From Burkholderia sp. L27(2015) (GTDB lineage: Bacteria > Pseudomonadota > Gammaproteobacteria > Burkholderiales > Burkholderiaceae): a DNA stretch of 64,000 bases. Of this stretch, positions 56,019 to 64,000 are shown piece by piece; position 1 is the first letter of the stretch, and each line of letters opens with the position of its first letter. A model generated the notes under the pieces. It saw only the letters and a program-made list of their open reading frames with translations, was not told where the DNA came from and ran no database searches. Where the stretch lies: positions 227,606 through 291,605 of the forward strand of contig NZ_LMUX01000021.1 in the NCBI RefSeq assembly GCF_009765705.1, in the 5' to 3' direction. The translations under genes and the position numbers were made by a program.

Positions 56019-56507
56019 GTGAACATCAAGTCCGGATTCCCTCTACCGTTCGCCAAGCGATACGGCAAGGATCTCTACGCAGGCGCCTTGATTTTTCTAT
56101 TCGGCATAGGCGCCATTTCCGCCGGTATCACTTATAACATCGGCAGTTTGAGCCGCATGGGGCCAGGATTTTTCCCGGTTGCCGTCGGCGCGATCCTTGT
56201 GTTGGTCGGGCTCGCCATCGCTTTTACCTCCAAGCGTCCCGACGCCCATGCTGAAGCGAAAGAGCATCTGCCGCCCGAATGGCGCGGCTGGATCTGCATC
56301 GCGGTGGGCGTGCTCGCCTTCGTCGTGCTCGGCAAGTACGGCGGCTTGTTGCCGGCCACCTTCGCCATCGTATTTATCTCTGCGCTTGGCGATCGCCAGA
56401 ACAACGTGAAAGATGCGCTGATTCTTGCGCTCGGGATGTGCGTCATTTGCACGGTCGTATTCTGGTGGGCCCTGCAACTGCAGTTCCCGCTGTTCACGTG
56501 GGGCTGA
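56019..56507 (+). CDS. tctB: Tripartite tricarboxylate transporter small membrane subunit TctB
   Basis: The 162-residue inner-membrane protein has four hydrophobic helices and the TctB segment SRMGPGFFPVAVGAILVLVGLAIA. It partners TctA in a three-component solute transporter. The GTG at 56019 with GGAGACAGG upstream was chosen; an ATG at 55974 would add 15 unlikely residues. The tctA start follows two bases after its stop. Confidence 0.88.
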   Translation: MNIKSGFPLPFAKRYGKDLYAGALIFLFGIGAISAGITYNIGSLSRMGPGFFPVAVGAILVLVGLAIAFTSKRPDAHAEAKEHLPPEWRGWICIAVGVLAFVVLGKYGGLLPATFAIVFISALGDRQNNVKDALILALGMCVICTVVFWWALQLQFPLFTWG

Positions 56508-56509
56508 TC

Positions 56510-58063
56510 ATGATCGAACAATCTCTACTGAATCTGATGCAGGGTTTCGGCGTGGCCCTACAGCCGCATAACCTGATGTGGTCGTTCTTCGGGGTGCTGA
56601 TCGGCAACCTGATCGGCGTGCTGCCCGGCATGGGCGCGCTGTCCGCGATTTCCATGCTGCTGCCGCTCACCTACACCATGCACCCGGTGCCGGCGATCCT
56701 GATGCTCGCGGGCATTTTCTACGGCTCGCAATACGGCGGTGCGATCGGCGCCATCCTGCTGAACCTGCCGTGCCATCCTCCGCACGCGGTCACCTGCCTG
56801 GACGGCTATCCGATGACGCTGGCCGGCAAGGGCGGCACCGCGCTGGGCATTACGATGATCTCGTCGTTCTTCGCAGCCTCCGTCGGCATTATCGTGATGA
56901 TCTTCGCCTCGCCGCTGCTGGTCAGCATCGCCTTCAAGTTTGGGCCGACCGAGTTGTTCTCGATCATGCTGCTCGGTCTGCTCGCGGGCGGCACCATGTC
57001 CAAGGGCTCGGCGCTCAAAGGCGTGGCGATGACCGCCATGGGGCTGCTGATCGGCATCGCGGGCACCGACGTCAACAGCGGCGTCATGCGCCTGACGTTC
57101 GGCCTGCCGGAACTCTCCGACAAGGTCGAACTCGTCGCGCTGGCGTTGGGGTTATTCGGCGTAGCCGAATTCCTGCGCAACGTGAACCGCATGCAGGTCA
57201 TCGGCAGCGGCACCAAGGTCCGCTTGCGCGACATGCGTCCGAGCATCGCGGAACTCAAGCAATCGTTTCTGCCCATGGTGCGCGGCACGGCGATCGGCAC
57301 CTTGTTCGGCGCCATGCCGGGCACCGGCCCGACCATCACCACGTTCATCGCCTACGCGCTCGAGAAGAAAATCTCGAAGACGCCGGAGCGCTTCGGTCAT
57401 GGTGCGCTGGAGGGGGTGGCAGCTCCTGAAGCCTCCTCGCACTCGAAGACCCAGGTCGACTTCATCCCGACCATGAGCCTCGGGATCCCGGGCGACGCGG
57501 TGATGGCGCTGATACTCGGCGCCTTGCTGATCCAGGGCATACAACCCGGTCCGCAACTGATCAGCGAACACGCCGATCTGTTCTGGGGGCTCATCGCAAG
57601 CTTCTGGATCGGCAACGTGCTGCTGGTGATTTTGAACGTGCCGCTGATTGGCATCTGGGTCAAATTGCTGCGGGTGCCTTATCGTTATCTGTACCCGTCG
57701 GCATTGTTTTTTATCGCGGTCGGAGTCTACAGCACCAACAACAGTTTGTTCGAGGTGGGCGAGGTTCTGGTATTCGGCATCGCCGGGGCCATCTTCGCGG
57801 CGCTGGATTTCCATGTCGCACCGATTCTGCTCGGCTATGTGCTTGGGCCGATGGTGGAGGAATATTTCCGGCGCGCGCTGCTGCTCTCGCACGGCAACAT
57901 GATGGTGTTCGTCACCCGTCCGATCAGCGCGACCTTCGTCGCGTGCAGCGCGCTGCTGGTTTTGCTCCAGGTGTTTTTCTGGGCACGCGGCTCGTTTGCG
58001 AAACGCAATACCGAGCGGCGTCTGCGTGAACAGCGGGCGAGCAGCGAACGTCTGCCTCAATAA
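56510..58063 (+). CDS. tctA: Tripartite tricarboxylate transporter large membrane subunit TctA
   Basis: The 517-residue inner-membrane permease has about twelve helices and the TctA duplicated signature: GNLIGVLPGMGALSAISMLLPLTY near residue 30 and GTLFGAMPGTGPTITTFIAYALEKKIS near 270, plus FYGSQYGGAIGAILLNLPCHPPHAV near 64. It takes up a carboxylate delivered by TctC. The stop is immediately followed by a 12-bp tandem duplication. Confidence 0.95.
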   Translation: MIEQSLLNLMQGFGVALQPHNLMWSFFGVLIGNLIGVLPGMGALSAISMLLPLTYTMHPVPAILMLAGIFYGSQYGGAIGAILLNLPCHPPHAVTCLDGYPMTLAGKGGTALGITMISSFFAASVGIIVMIFASPLLVSIAFKFGPTELFSIMLLGLLAGGTMSKGSALKGVAMTAMGLLIGIAGTDVNSGVMRLTFGLPELSDKVELVALALGLFGVAEFLRNVNRMQVIGSGTKVRLRDMRPSIAELKQSFLPMVRGTAIGTLFGAMPGTGPTITTFIAYALEKKISKTPERFGHGALEGVAAPEASSHSKTQVDFIPTMSLGIPGDAVMALILGALLIQGIQPGPQLISEHADLFWGLIASFWIGNVLLVILNVPLIGIWVKLLRVPYRYLYPSALFFIAVGVYSTNNSLFEVGEVLVFGIAGAIFAALDFHVAPILLGYVLGPMVEEYFRRALLLSHGNMMVFVTRPISATFVACSALLVLLQVFFWARGSFAKRNTERRLREQRASSERLPQ

Positions 58064-58086
58064 GAAAAACGCGAAGAAAAACGCGA
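58063..58086. repeat. 12-bp perfect tandem duplication at the tctA stop
   Basis: AGAAAAACGCGA is repeated at 58063-58074 and 58075-58086, the first copy beginning on the last base of the tctA stop codon. Confidence 0.85.
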
Positions 58087-58158
58087 TAAGAAAATGTAAT
58101 GGGTGCAGCCGCGGCCGAAGCCATCACACGCGCCGCGGCGAGCTCCGTAACCAGCAAT

Positions 58159-58182
58159 GGACCGCCCGCCACGGGCGGGTCC
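58159..58182 (+). other. GC-rich hairpin in the leader of the hydrolase gene
   Basis: GGACCGCCCG (58159-58168) pairs with CGGGCGGGTCC (58172-58182) around a 3-base loop with one bulged G. It ends seven bases before the AGGAGA ribosome-binding site. There is no T run, so it is more likely an RNA-stability or processing element than a terminator. Confidence 0.5.
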
Positions 58183-58196
58183 TACCAGGAGATAGC

Positions 58197-59111
58197 ATGG
58201 CGGATGTGAAGTGGACCGGTGGCCGCGAACACTGGATCAAGAAAGGCGACATCAATCTGTTTATGTGGGAAAAGCCGGCCAAGACTGGCGTTAAACCGGC
58301 GGGCACGATCCTGTTCGTGCACGGCTCGTCGATGGCATCGCAGCCGACCTTCGACCTGCAGGTGCCAGGTCGGCCCTATTCTTCGGCGATGGACTGGTTT
58401 GCCGAACAGGGCTACAACACATGGTGTATGGATAACGAAGGCTACGGGCGCTCGGACAAAGATCGCCCGATCAACTTCGACATCAGCAACGGGGCCGACG
58501 ATCTCGCGGCCGGCAGCGAATACATCGCGAAACAAAGCGGCGCCGACAAGCTGCTGGTCTACGGCATTTCATCGGGCGCGCTGAAGGCGGCGCTGTTCGC
58601 CCAACGCCATCCGGAGCGCGTCGCGCGGCTCGCTCTCGACGCGTTCGTGTGGACCGGCGACGGCAGCCCGACCCTGCATGAGCGCAAGAAAAAACTGGCC
58701 GACTTCCTCGCGAACAATCGCCGGCCTATCGATCGCGCCTTCGTACAGAGCATATTCAGTCGCGATCACGCCGACTGCGCGGACGCTACGACAGTGGGTG
58801 CATTCGCCGATGCGATCCTCACACTGGATGACTCGATGCCCACCGGCACCTATGTCGATATGTGCTCGAAACTGCCGCTGGTCGATCCGCAAAAAATAAC
58901 CGTGCCTTCGCTGGTCCTGCGCGGTCAATACGACGGTATCGCCAGCATCGAAGACCTGCTCGCGTTCTTCAACCATCTGCCCAATATGGACAAGCAGTTC
59001 AGCGTGATGGCGGGAATTTCGCACGCCAGCTTCCAGCAGAAGAACTACATGATGGTCTATCACATCCTGAATGCGTTCTTCACGTTGCCCAAACCCGTCT
59101 ACCAAGGCTGA
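58197..59111 (+). CDS. Alpha/beta-fold hydrolase
   Basis: The 304-residue cytoplasmic protein has an alpha/beta-hydrolase fold with oxyanion segment LFVHGSSMASQPTFD near 40, MDNEGYGRSDKDRP near 83, nucleophile elbow YGISSGAL (Ser near 124) and a late VPSLVLRGQYDGIAS (Asp) and GISHASFQQ (His) for the triad. The ATG at 58197 follows AGGAGA. It lies between TctA and a TctC gene on one strand, so it should hydrolyse an ester, lactone or C-C bond of the imported compound. Confidence 0.87.
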   Translation: MADVKWTGGREHWIKKGDINLFMWEKPAKTGVKPAGTILFVHGSSMASQPTFDLQVPGRPYSSAMDWFAEQGYNTWCMDNEGYGRSDKDRPINFDISNGADDLAAGSEYIAKQSGADKLLVYGISSGALKAALFAQRHPERVARLALDAFVWTGDGSPTLHERKKKLADFLANNRRPIDRAFVQSIFSRDHADCADATTVGAFADAILTLDDSMPTGTYVDMCSKLPLVDPQKITVPSLVLRGQYDGIASIEDLLAFFNHLPNMDKQFSVMAGISHASFQQKNYMMVYHILNAFFTLPKPVYQG

Positions 59112-59121
59112 CCTTTCAGTG

Positions 59122-60306
<1,185 letters not shown>

Positions 60307-60319
60307 GGCCAGTGCCGCG

Positions 60320-60379
60320 CCGGCCTCAGAAAGACGCGGCACACCGGCCTCAGAACAACTCGGCACGCCCGCCTCGACC
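60320..60379. repeat. About 24-bp degenerate tandem repeat after the tctC gene
   Basis: CCGGCCTCAGAA occurs at 60320-60331 and 60344-60355, with a weaker third copy (CCCGCCTCGAC) near 60368-60378, each preceded by CGCGGCAC-like bases. It fills the gap between the tctC stop and the convergent ModA-like stop. Confidence 0.75.
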
Positions 60380-60396
60380 GGGCTACCGCATCCGCC

Positions 60397-61092
60397 TCAG
60401 ACGTTGAACCCGCCGTCGACTCGCAACTGCTGCGTCTGGTCGCTGGTCAGTTCTTCGATGAACTTGCGCGCCAATTCGGGGTGGGCCGCATTGCTGCTGA
60501 TCCCAGCAGCATACAAGGTCGACAATTCGAATTCTTTGGGCAACAAGCCGACCAGCGTCACACCCTTCGTGTAGAGAATTTCGGTAACCTGGGTGCAGCC
60601 GATCACGTCGCCTTCCGTGTTCTGCGCCATGTGCGCCATGGCGGTGGCCCCGTTCGGATAGGGCTGCAATTTGGCTTGCACATCGTCGTAGATACCGAGC
60701 TTTTTCAGCACTTCGACGAAGTGGATGCCGGCCGTGGATCGGACCGGATCGGGCAAGTAGATCGCCGTGGCCTTTCTCAGGCTCGCGCCCAACGCATCGC
60801 GCTCGGCAATCGCGGGGGTAGCCGCGCCCGTGCGTACAGCGAGCCCGGTTCCGACACGGCCCAGCGGCACAACGCTGCCCGCTATCAGCTCACCTTTCGC
60901 TTCCAGTTCGGCAAGTATCTTTGCGGTCAAAATAACGACGTCGCACGGCGCACCGGTGTCGAACTGTTCCTTGATCGTCCATACCGCACCGAAACTGCCG
61001 CTGATCGCGGCGCCCTCGCTCGACTGAAAACCGGCTTGCAATCCCTGGACCAAGCCTTTTGCCGCGCCCGCACTTAATATGCTCAATTGCAT
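60397..61092 (-). CDS. ModA-like substrate-binding protein without signal peptide (second copy)
   Basis: The 231-residue protein has the type 2 binding-protein pattern of ModA-like proteins: GSFGAVWTIKEQFDTGAPCDVVILTAKILAELEAKGELIAG near residues 33-73, a hinge LPDPVRSTAGIHFVEVLKKLGI near 115-136 and DVIGCTQVTEILYTKGVTLVGLLPKEF near 160-187. It starts MQLSILSAGAAKGLV without an export signal and has no transporter partners. Like the protein at 6192-6899 it may act in the cytoplasm as a ligand-binding protein. It is upstream of nothing obvious on its own strand. Confidence 0.7.
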   Translation of the reverse strand: MQLSILSAGAAKGLVQGLQAGFQSSEGAAISGSFGAVWTIKEQFDTGAPCDVVILTAKILAELEAKGELIAGSVVPLGRVGTGLAVRTGAATPAIAERDALGASLRKATAIYLPDPVRSTAGIHFVEVLKKLGIYDDVQAKLQPYPNGATAMAHMAQNTEGDVIGCTQVTEILYTKGVTLVGLLPKEFELSTLYAAGISSNAAHPELARKFIEELTSDQTQQLRVDGGFNV

Positions 61093-61229
61093 GATCGTTC
61101 TACTTTTGTTGTTGGTTGATTAAAATTAGACCCATCAATTGGATCCGTAAATTAGTCCCGCAAATTTCGACCCGCGACTTTCCACTCGCGAATACTACCC
61201 CTCGGATCTCGCCCATCCAACGCCGCTCA

Positions 61230-62240
61230 TCACTGGTCGACCTTGGCACCGGAAACCTTGACGACGTCGGCCCACTTCTTGATGTCGCCGTTCAGGAATT
61301 GCGCGAACTGCGAGGGGCTCATCGTCATAGGCAGCGCGCCCTGCGTTTCCCATGCCGCGCGGATCTCCGGCTTGGCGACGATCTTGGCCAGCTCCGCGTT
61401 GAGCTTGTCGACCACCGCCGGCGGCGTATTCTTCGGCGCCACCAGGCCCAGCCAGATCACCGCGTTGTACTTGGGCACGCCGGCTTCGCTCACGGTCGGC
61501 AGGTTAGGCAACACATGCGAGCGCGCATCGCCGGTCGTGGCGAGCGCCTTGACTTGGCCGCCGCGAATGAAACCTTCCATGGTGGTGGTCGCATCGAACA
61601 TCATGTCGACCTGGCCGCCGATCAGATCGGTGCGAGCCTGCGAGCTGTCCTTGTAGGGCACGTGCAGAAGCGAAATGCCCGCCATTTCAGCGAACAATTC
61701 GCCCGCCATATGGTATGGAGTGCCATAGCCGGAGGACGCGAAGCTCACCGCACCCGGTTTGCTCTTGGCCAGCTTGATCAGGTCGGCCACGTTGTTGACG
61801 CCCAGCTTCGGGTTCACCACCAACACCAGGTCCGACGAATTGATCGGCGCCACCGGCACAAAGTCGCTCATCAGCTTGAATGGCTTCTTCGGGAACAGCG
61901 TCTCGTTGACCGCGTGAGTATTCGAAATCAGCAACAGCGTGTAGCCGTCAGCGCGACTTTGCGCAACGAACTGGCTGCCGATAATCGCGCCGGCGCCGGG
62001 CCGGTCTTCGACGATGAACGATTGCTTGAGCGCGAGCTGAAGCTGCTGTGCGATAACACGTCCATACACGTCTGCCGATCCACCGGCACCGTACGGTACG
62101 ACGATGGTGACGGGCCGGGTCGGGTATTCCTGCGCATAACTACGCATCGCGAACGAGGCCAGTAAGCCGGCCGTCAAACCAACGACCAGAACCTTGCAGA
62201 TTCGACGCAGATGGGAGCGCGCTCCCGACCGTTTGTTCAT
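61230..62240 (-). CDS. TctC/Bug-family tripartite tricarboxylate transporter substrate-binding protein
   Basis: The 336-residue periplasmic protein has a signal peptide (VLVVGLTAGLLASFAMRSYAQ, about residues 17-37) and the Bug fold: YPTRPVTIVVPYGAGGSADVYGRVIAQQL near 39, IVEDRPGAGAIIGSQFVAQSRADGYTLLL near 75, and NLPTVSEAGVPKYNAVIWLGLVAPKNTP near 255. It is a second binding protein beside the one at 59122, with a normal leader. Its upstream region holds a TTGGT/ACCAA inverted repeat. Confidence 0.93.
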   Translation of the reverse strand: MNKRSGARSHLRRICKVLVVGLTAGLLASFAMRSYAQEYPTRPVTIVVPYGAGGSADVYGRVIAQQLQLALKQSFIVEDRPGAGAIIGSQFVAQSRADGYTLLLISNTHAVNETLFPKKPFKLMSDFVPVAPINSSDLVLVVNPKLGVNNVADLIKLAKSKPGAVSFASSGYGTPYHMAGELFAEMAGISLLHVPYKDSSQARTDLIGGQVDMMFDATTTMEGFIRGGQVKALATTGDARSHVLPNLPTVSEAGVPKYNAVIWLGLVAPKNTPPAVVDKLNAELAKIVAKPEIRAAWETQGALPMTMSPSQFAQFLNGDIKKWADVVKVSGAKVDQ

Positions 62241-62385
62241 TCAAAAGTCTCCGAGACCATTCTGTGCGACTTGCGATGCGTCCGCCGCCGACAATCCGCT
62301 GCGCGGCTGGCGAATGCCGTGCGCAGTGCAGATTCTCAATGCGAGGAATGACGCGAGGATGCCGCCGATGGAAAATTGGTTTTGT

Positions 62386-62405
62386 TTGGTTTTTTAATAA
62401 ACCAA
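62386..62405. promoter_or_regulatory. TTGGTTT/AAACCAA inverted repeat upstream of tctC
   Basis: TTGGTTT (62386-62392) and AAACCAA (62399-62405) are perfect 7-bp inverted arms with a 6-base centre, 145 bases before the minus-strand tctC start. It resembles the FadR-type site at 54776-54794 and may bind the same GntR protein. Confidence 0.45.
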
Positions 62406-62658
62406 GTCTACCCATACTAACAATGGTCAAAAGGTTCGTCAATTGGGGACTTCTTGAAAGAACGGGCTCCTTGCGGCCTCAAACTTCGCGCGCCAAAGGC
62501 TGACCAATTCGTACCATTGCGATTCACGGCTTTAAATCAATATTTGCCAGCACGGTCTGAACCATTTACCTGAAACGAGAGTCTTTAACACTGTCAATCG
62601 CCGACTTTATAAGTCCGCGTAAAAATATCGGCGCAGAAACCCGCGTAGAAAATCGACA

Positions 62659-62685
62659 CGAAAACCGATGTCGCACCGGTTTTCG
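62659..62685. promoter_or_regulatory. Hairpin or operator upstream of rsbR
   Basis: CGAAAACCG (62659-62667) and CGGTTTTCG (62677-62685) form a perfect 9-bp inverted repeat with a 9-base loop, 52 bases before the rsbR start. It could be a terminator without a U-tract, a leader hairpin or a protein-binding site. Confidence 0.45.
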
Positions 62686-62737
62686 ATTTGCGTCGCAACA
62701 AGCCAGTCACTTCAAAGATTCCACCAGGGGATAGGAC

Positions 62738-63604
62738 ATGTCGGTATCGGATGAAAGCATACTTTCGCAAATCATCAGCAAGTTCGGGCCAGAACTGCTC
62801 CAGGAATGGTTGAACTCATTGCTCACCTACGCGATGAAACGGGAAGCCTCCGCCGAACGAGAGCTCGAGCGTCAATGCGAAGTCTTTCTGCGAGGCATGC
62901 AAGCGGCAGCCGCAAACGGACAATCGCAGGATATCGAAAGCCGGCAATGGGAAGACGTGCGCCAGCTATTGATGGAAATTTCGCAACTGCGCGCCAGGCA
63001 GGGCTTTTCGCCCATCGATACCGCGAACTTTGTGTTTTCCCTCAAGCAACCGCTGTTTTCAAAATTGCGTGTGCACCTAGCCGACCGGCCGCTCGTGCTC
63101 GCGGAGGAAACCTGGACCGTCAGCACGCTGCTCGATAAGTTGGGACTCTTCACCATCGAGTGCTATCAGAAAAGCCGCGAACAAATCATCTTGCGTCAGC
63201 AACAGGAGCTGCTCGAGCTTTCGACGCCGGTCGTGCAGCTGTGGAAAAATGTTTTGGCCCTGCCGCTGATCGGCACGCTGGACAGTGCCCGCACGCAGGT
63301 GGTCATGGAAAACCTGCTGCAGAAGATCGTCGAAACCGGCGCGTCGATTGCCATTATCGACATCACCGGCGTGCCCACGGTCGACACGCTCGTGGCTCAG
63401 CATTTGCTCAAGACCGTCGCCGCTGCCCGGTTGATGGGCGCCGACTGCATCATCAGCGGCATCCGGCCGCAGATCGCTCAGACGATCGTCCATCTCGGCG
63501 TGAACCTCGAGGATGTCGTCACCAAGGCAACGCTTGCCGACGCGTTTGTCATTGCCCTTCAACGAACCGGCTCGACCATTTCCTACTCGACTGCGAGTCA
63601 TTGA
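62738..63604 (+). CDS. rsbR: RsbR-type stressosome scaffold protein
   Basis: The 288-residue cytoplasmic protein has an N-terminal helical RsbR-type sensor domain (about residues 1-150) and a C-terminal STAS domain (about 165-280) with IIDITGVPTVDTLVAQHLLKTVAAARLMGADCIISGIRPQIAQTIVHLGVNLEDV. Threonines in GVPTVDT are the expected RsbT phosphorylation sites. RsbR and RsbS co-assemble into the stressosome. RsbS follows by six bases and a probable RsbT start overlaps its stop, giving the order R-S-T. Confidence 0.92.
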   Translation: MSVSDESILSQIISKFGPELLQEWLNSLLTYAMKREASAERELERQCEVFLRGMQAAAANGQSQDIESRQWEDVRQLLMEISQLRARQGFSPIDTANFVFSLKQPLFSKLRVHLADRPLVLAEETWTVSTLLDKLGLFTIECYQKSREQIILRQQQELLELSTPVVQLWKNVLALPLIGTLDSARTQVVMENLLQKIVETGASIAIIDITGVPTVDTLVAQHLLKTVAAARLMGADCIISGIRPQIAQTIVHLGVNLEDVVTKATLADAFVIALQRTGSTISYSTASH

Positions 63605-63610
63605 GCGTCT

Positions 63611-63970
63611 ATGGAACGAATCCCTATTCTGCGAATGGGCCGCTTGTTACTGGTCACCATTCAAGTCGACATGCACGACAAGCTGGCGATGACGCTGCAG
63701 GACGATCTCACCATGCGGATCGTGCAGGACAACGCCAAAGGTGTGCTGATCGATATCTCGGCGCTCGATATCGTCGACTCTTTCATCGGTCGAATGATAG
63801 GCAACACCGCGGCGATGGCTCGGATCCTGGACGCTCAGACCGTGGTGGTCGGCATGCAGCCTGCGGTCGCCATTACCCTGGTGGAACTGGGCCTGCGCCT
63901 GGACGGCGTTCGCACGGCGCTTAACGTGGAGCGCGGCATGGCGTTGTTCGACAACGTATTGTTGAAGTGA
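63611..63970 (+). CDS. rsbS: RsbS-type STAS-domain stressosome protein
   Basis: The 119-residue protein is a single STAS domain with VLIDISALDIVDSFIGRMIGNTAAMA around residues 46-71; the serine in DISALD/DSF is the expected RsbT phosphorylation site. With RsbR it forms the stressosome core and sequesters the RsbT kinase. The stop TGA (63968-63970) overlaps a GTG start of the next frame. Confidence 0.92.
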   Translation: MERIPILRMGRLLLVTIQVDMHDKLAMTLQDDLTMRIVQDNAKGVLIDISALDIVDSFIGRMIGNTAAMARILDAQTVVVGMQPAVAITLVELGLRLDGVRTALNVERGMALFDNVLLK

Positions 63971-64000
63971 GCGTGGCTGGCGCCCAGCTTGCCAGCGCTT
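63967..64000 (+). CDS. rsbT: Start of a probable RsbT serine kinase gene (truncated by window end)
   Basis: A GTG at 63967-63969 overlaps the rsbS stop (GTGA) and opens a frame reading SVAGAQLASA to the window end; another GTG follows at 63973. The overlap and the conserved rsbR-rsbS-rsbT order make RsbT likely, but only about eleven codons are visible. Confidence 0.45.
   Translation, partial: MSVAGAQLASA

Larger units (their letters stand above)
62241..62737. other. Intergenic control region between tctC and rsbR genes
   Basis: About 500 bases separate these divergent genes and contain no convincing reading frame. A TTGGTTT/AAACCAA repeat (62386-62405), a GACTT-TAT-AAGTC palindrome (62603-62615) and a CGAAAACCG/CGGTTTTCG hairpin (62659-62685) are the visible structures. 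No clear sigma-70 promoter for rsbR stands out. Confidence 0.5.

Overview
The window is a high-GC chromosomal segment of a betaproteobacterium, most likely family Burkholderiaceae (Burkholderia/Paraburkholderia-like). This is inferred from the gene repertoire: several Gram-negative porins, two families of TctC/Bug solute-binding proteins, MmgE/PrpD paralogs, a selenocysteine formate dehydrogenase N with its own selenium machinery, an orphan NifQ and a DipZ-type thiol protein. No genus is assigned. I see no phage, transposase, integrase, rRNA or CRISPR array.

Layout. 1-2.9 kb: end of a branched-chain amino-acid ABC transporter (livF), a chemoreceptor and tRNA-Thr(CGU). 2.9-11.6 kb (mostly minus strand): a divergent class A penicillin-binding protein, a ModA-like binding protein without a signal peptide, a porin, DctA, a PDC-lactonase-like amidohydrolase and a divergent LysR regulator. 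11.6-21.1 kb (minus): one long formate/selenium block read fdnG (in-frame UGA = selenocysteine 197) - fdnH - fdnI - fdhE - selA - selB - selC (tRNA-Sec), with ATGA overlaps at the fdhE/selA and selA/selB joints. 21.2-25.7 kb (minus): di-haem cytochrome c peroxidase, an AcpA-like lipoprotein phosphoesterase and NifQ. 25.7-31 kb: a frameshifted beta-propeller lipoprotein gene, a two-component system and a divergent DipZ-like thiol-disulfide protein. 31-35.4 kb: a four-carbon sugar-acid operon (KdgT-type permease, OtnK/DtnK-type kinase, PdxA2, DeoR regulator). 35.4-38.3 kb: secreted alpha/beta hydrolase and a second chemoreceptor.

38.3-52.6 kb looks like one catabolic regulon. It has a GntR/FCD regulator with an MmgE/PrpD protein, a divergent porin, an MHS-type transporter, a second MmgE/PrpD, an ACS-type transporter, an SDR lacking the usual catalytic Tyr, a GlcG/HbpS protein and a three-subunit membrane dehydrogenase (Tat-exported gamma subunit, GMC flavoprotein, tri-haem cytochrome c). 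The promoters of the porin and of the second PrpD operon share 22 identical bases containing the palindrome TTGTCGACAA and a TATAAT -10 box, and a variant lies upstream of the HbpS gene. This suggests one regulator controls uptake, periplasmic oxidation and intracellular breakdown of one unknown compound.

52.7-62.2 kb holds a 50-residue ORF behind a strong-looking promoter, two more GntR regulators, and a tripartite tricarboxylate transporter cluster (TctB, TctA, two TctC/Bug proteins) with a fumarylacetoacetate-hydrolase-family protein, an alpha/beta hydrolase and a second signal-less ModA-like protein. The window ends in a stressosome module (RsbR, RsbS, start of a probable RsbT).

A window-wide theme is short tandem duplications (about 12-25 bp, one of 71 bp) placed at or just after stop codons, plus in-frame repeat expansions inside coding regions, most strikingly an (SG)11 tract in the signal-peptide region of a TctC protein.
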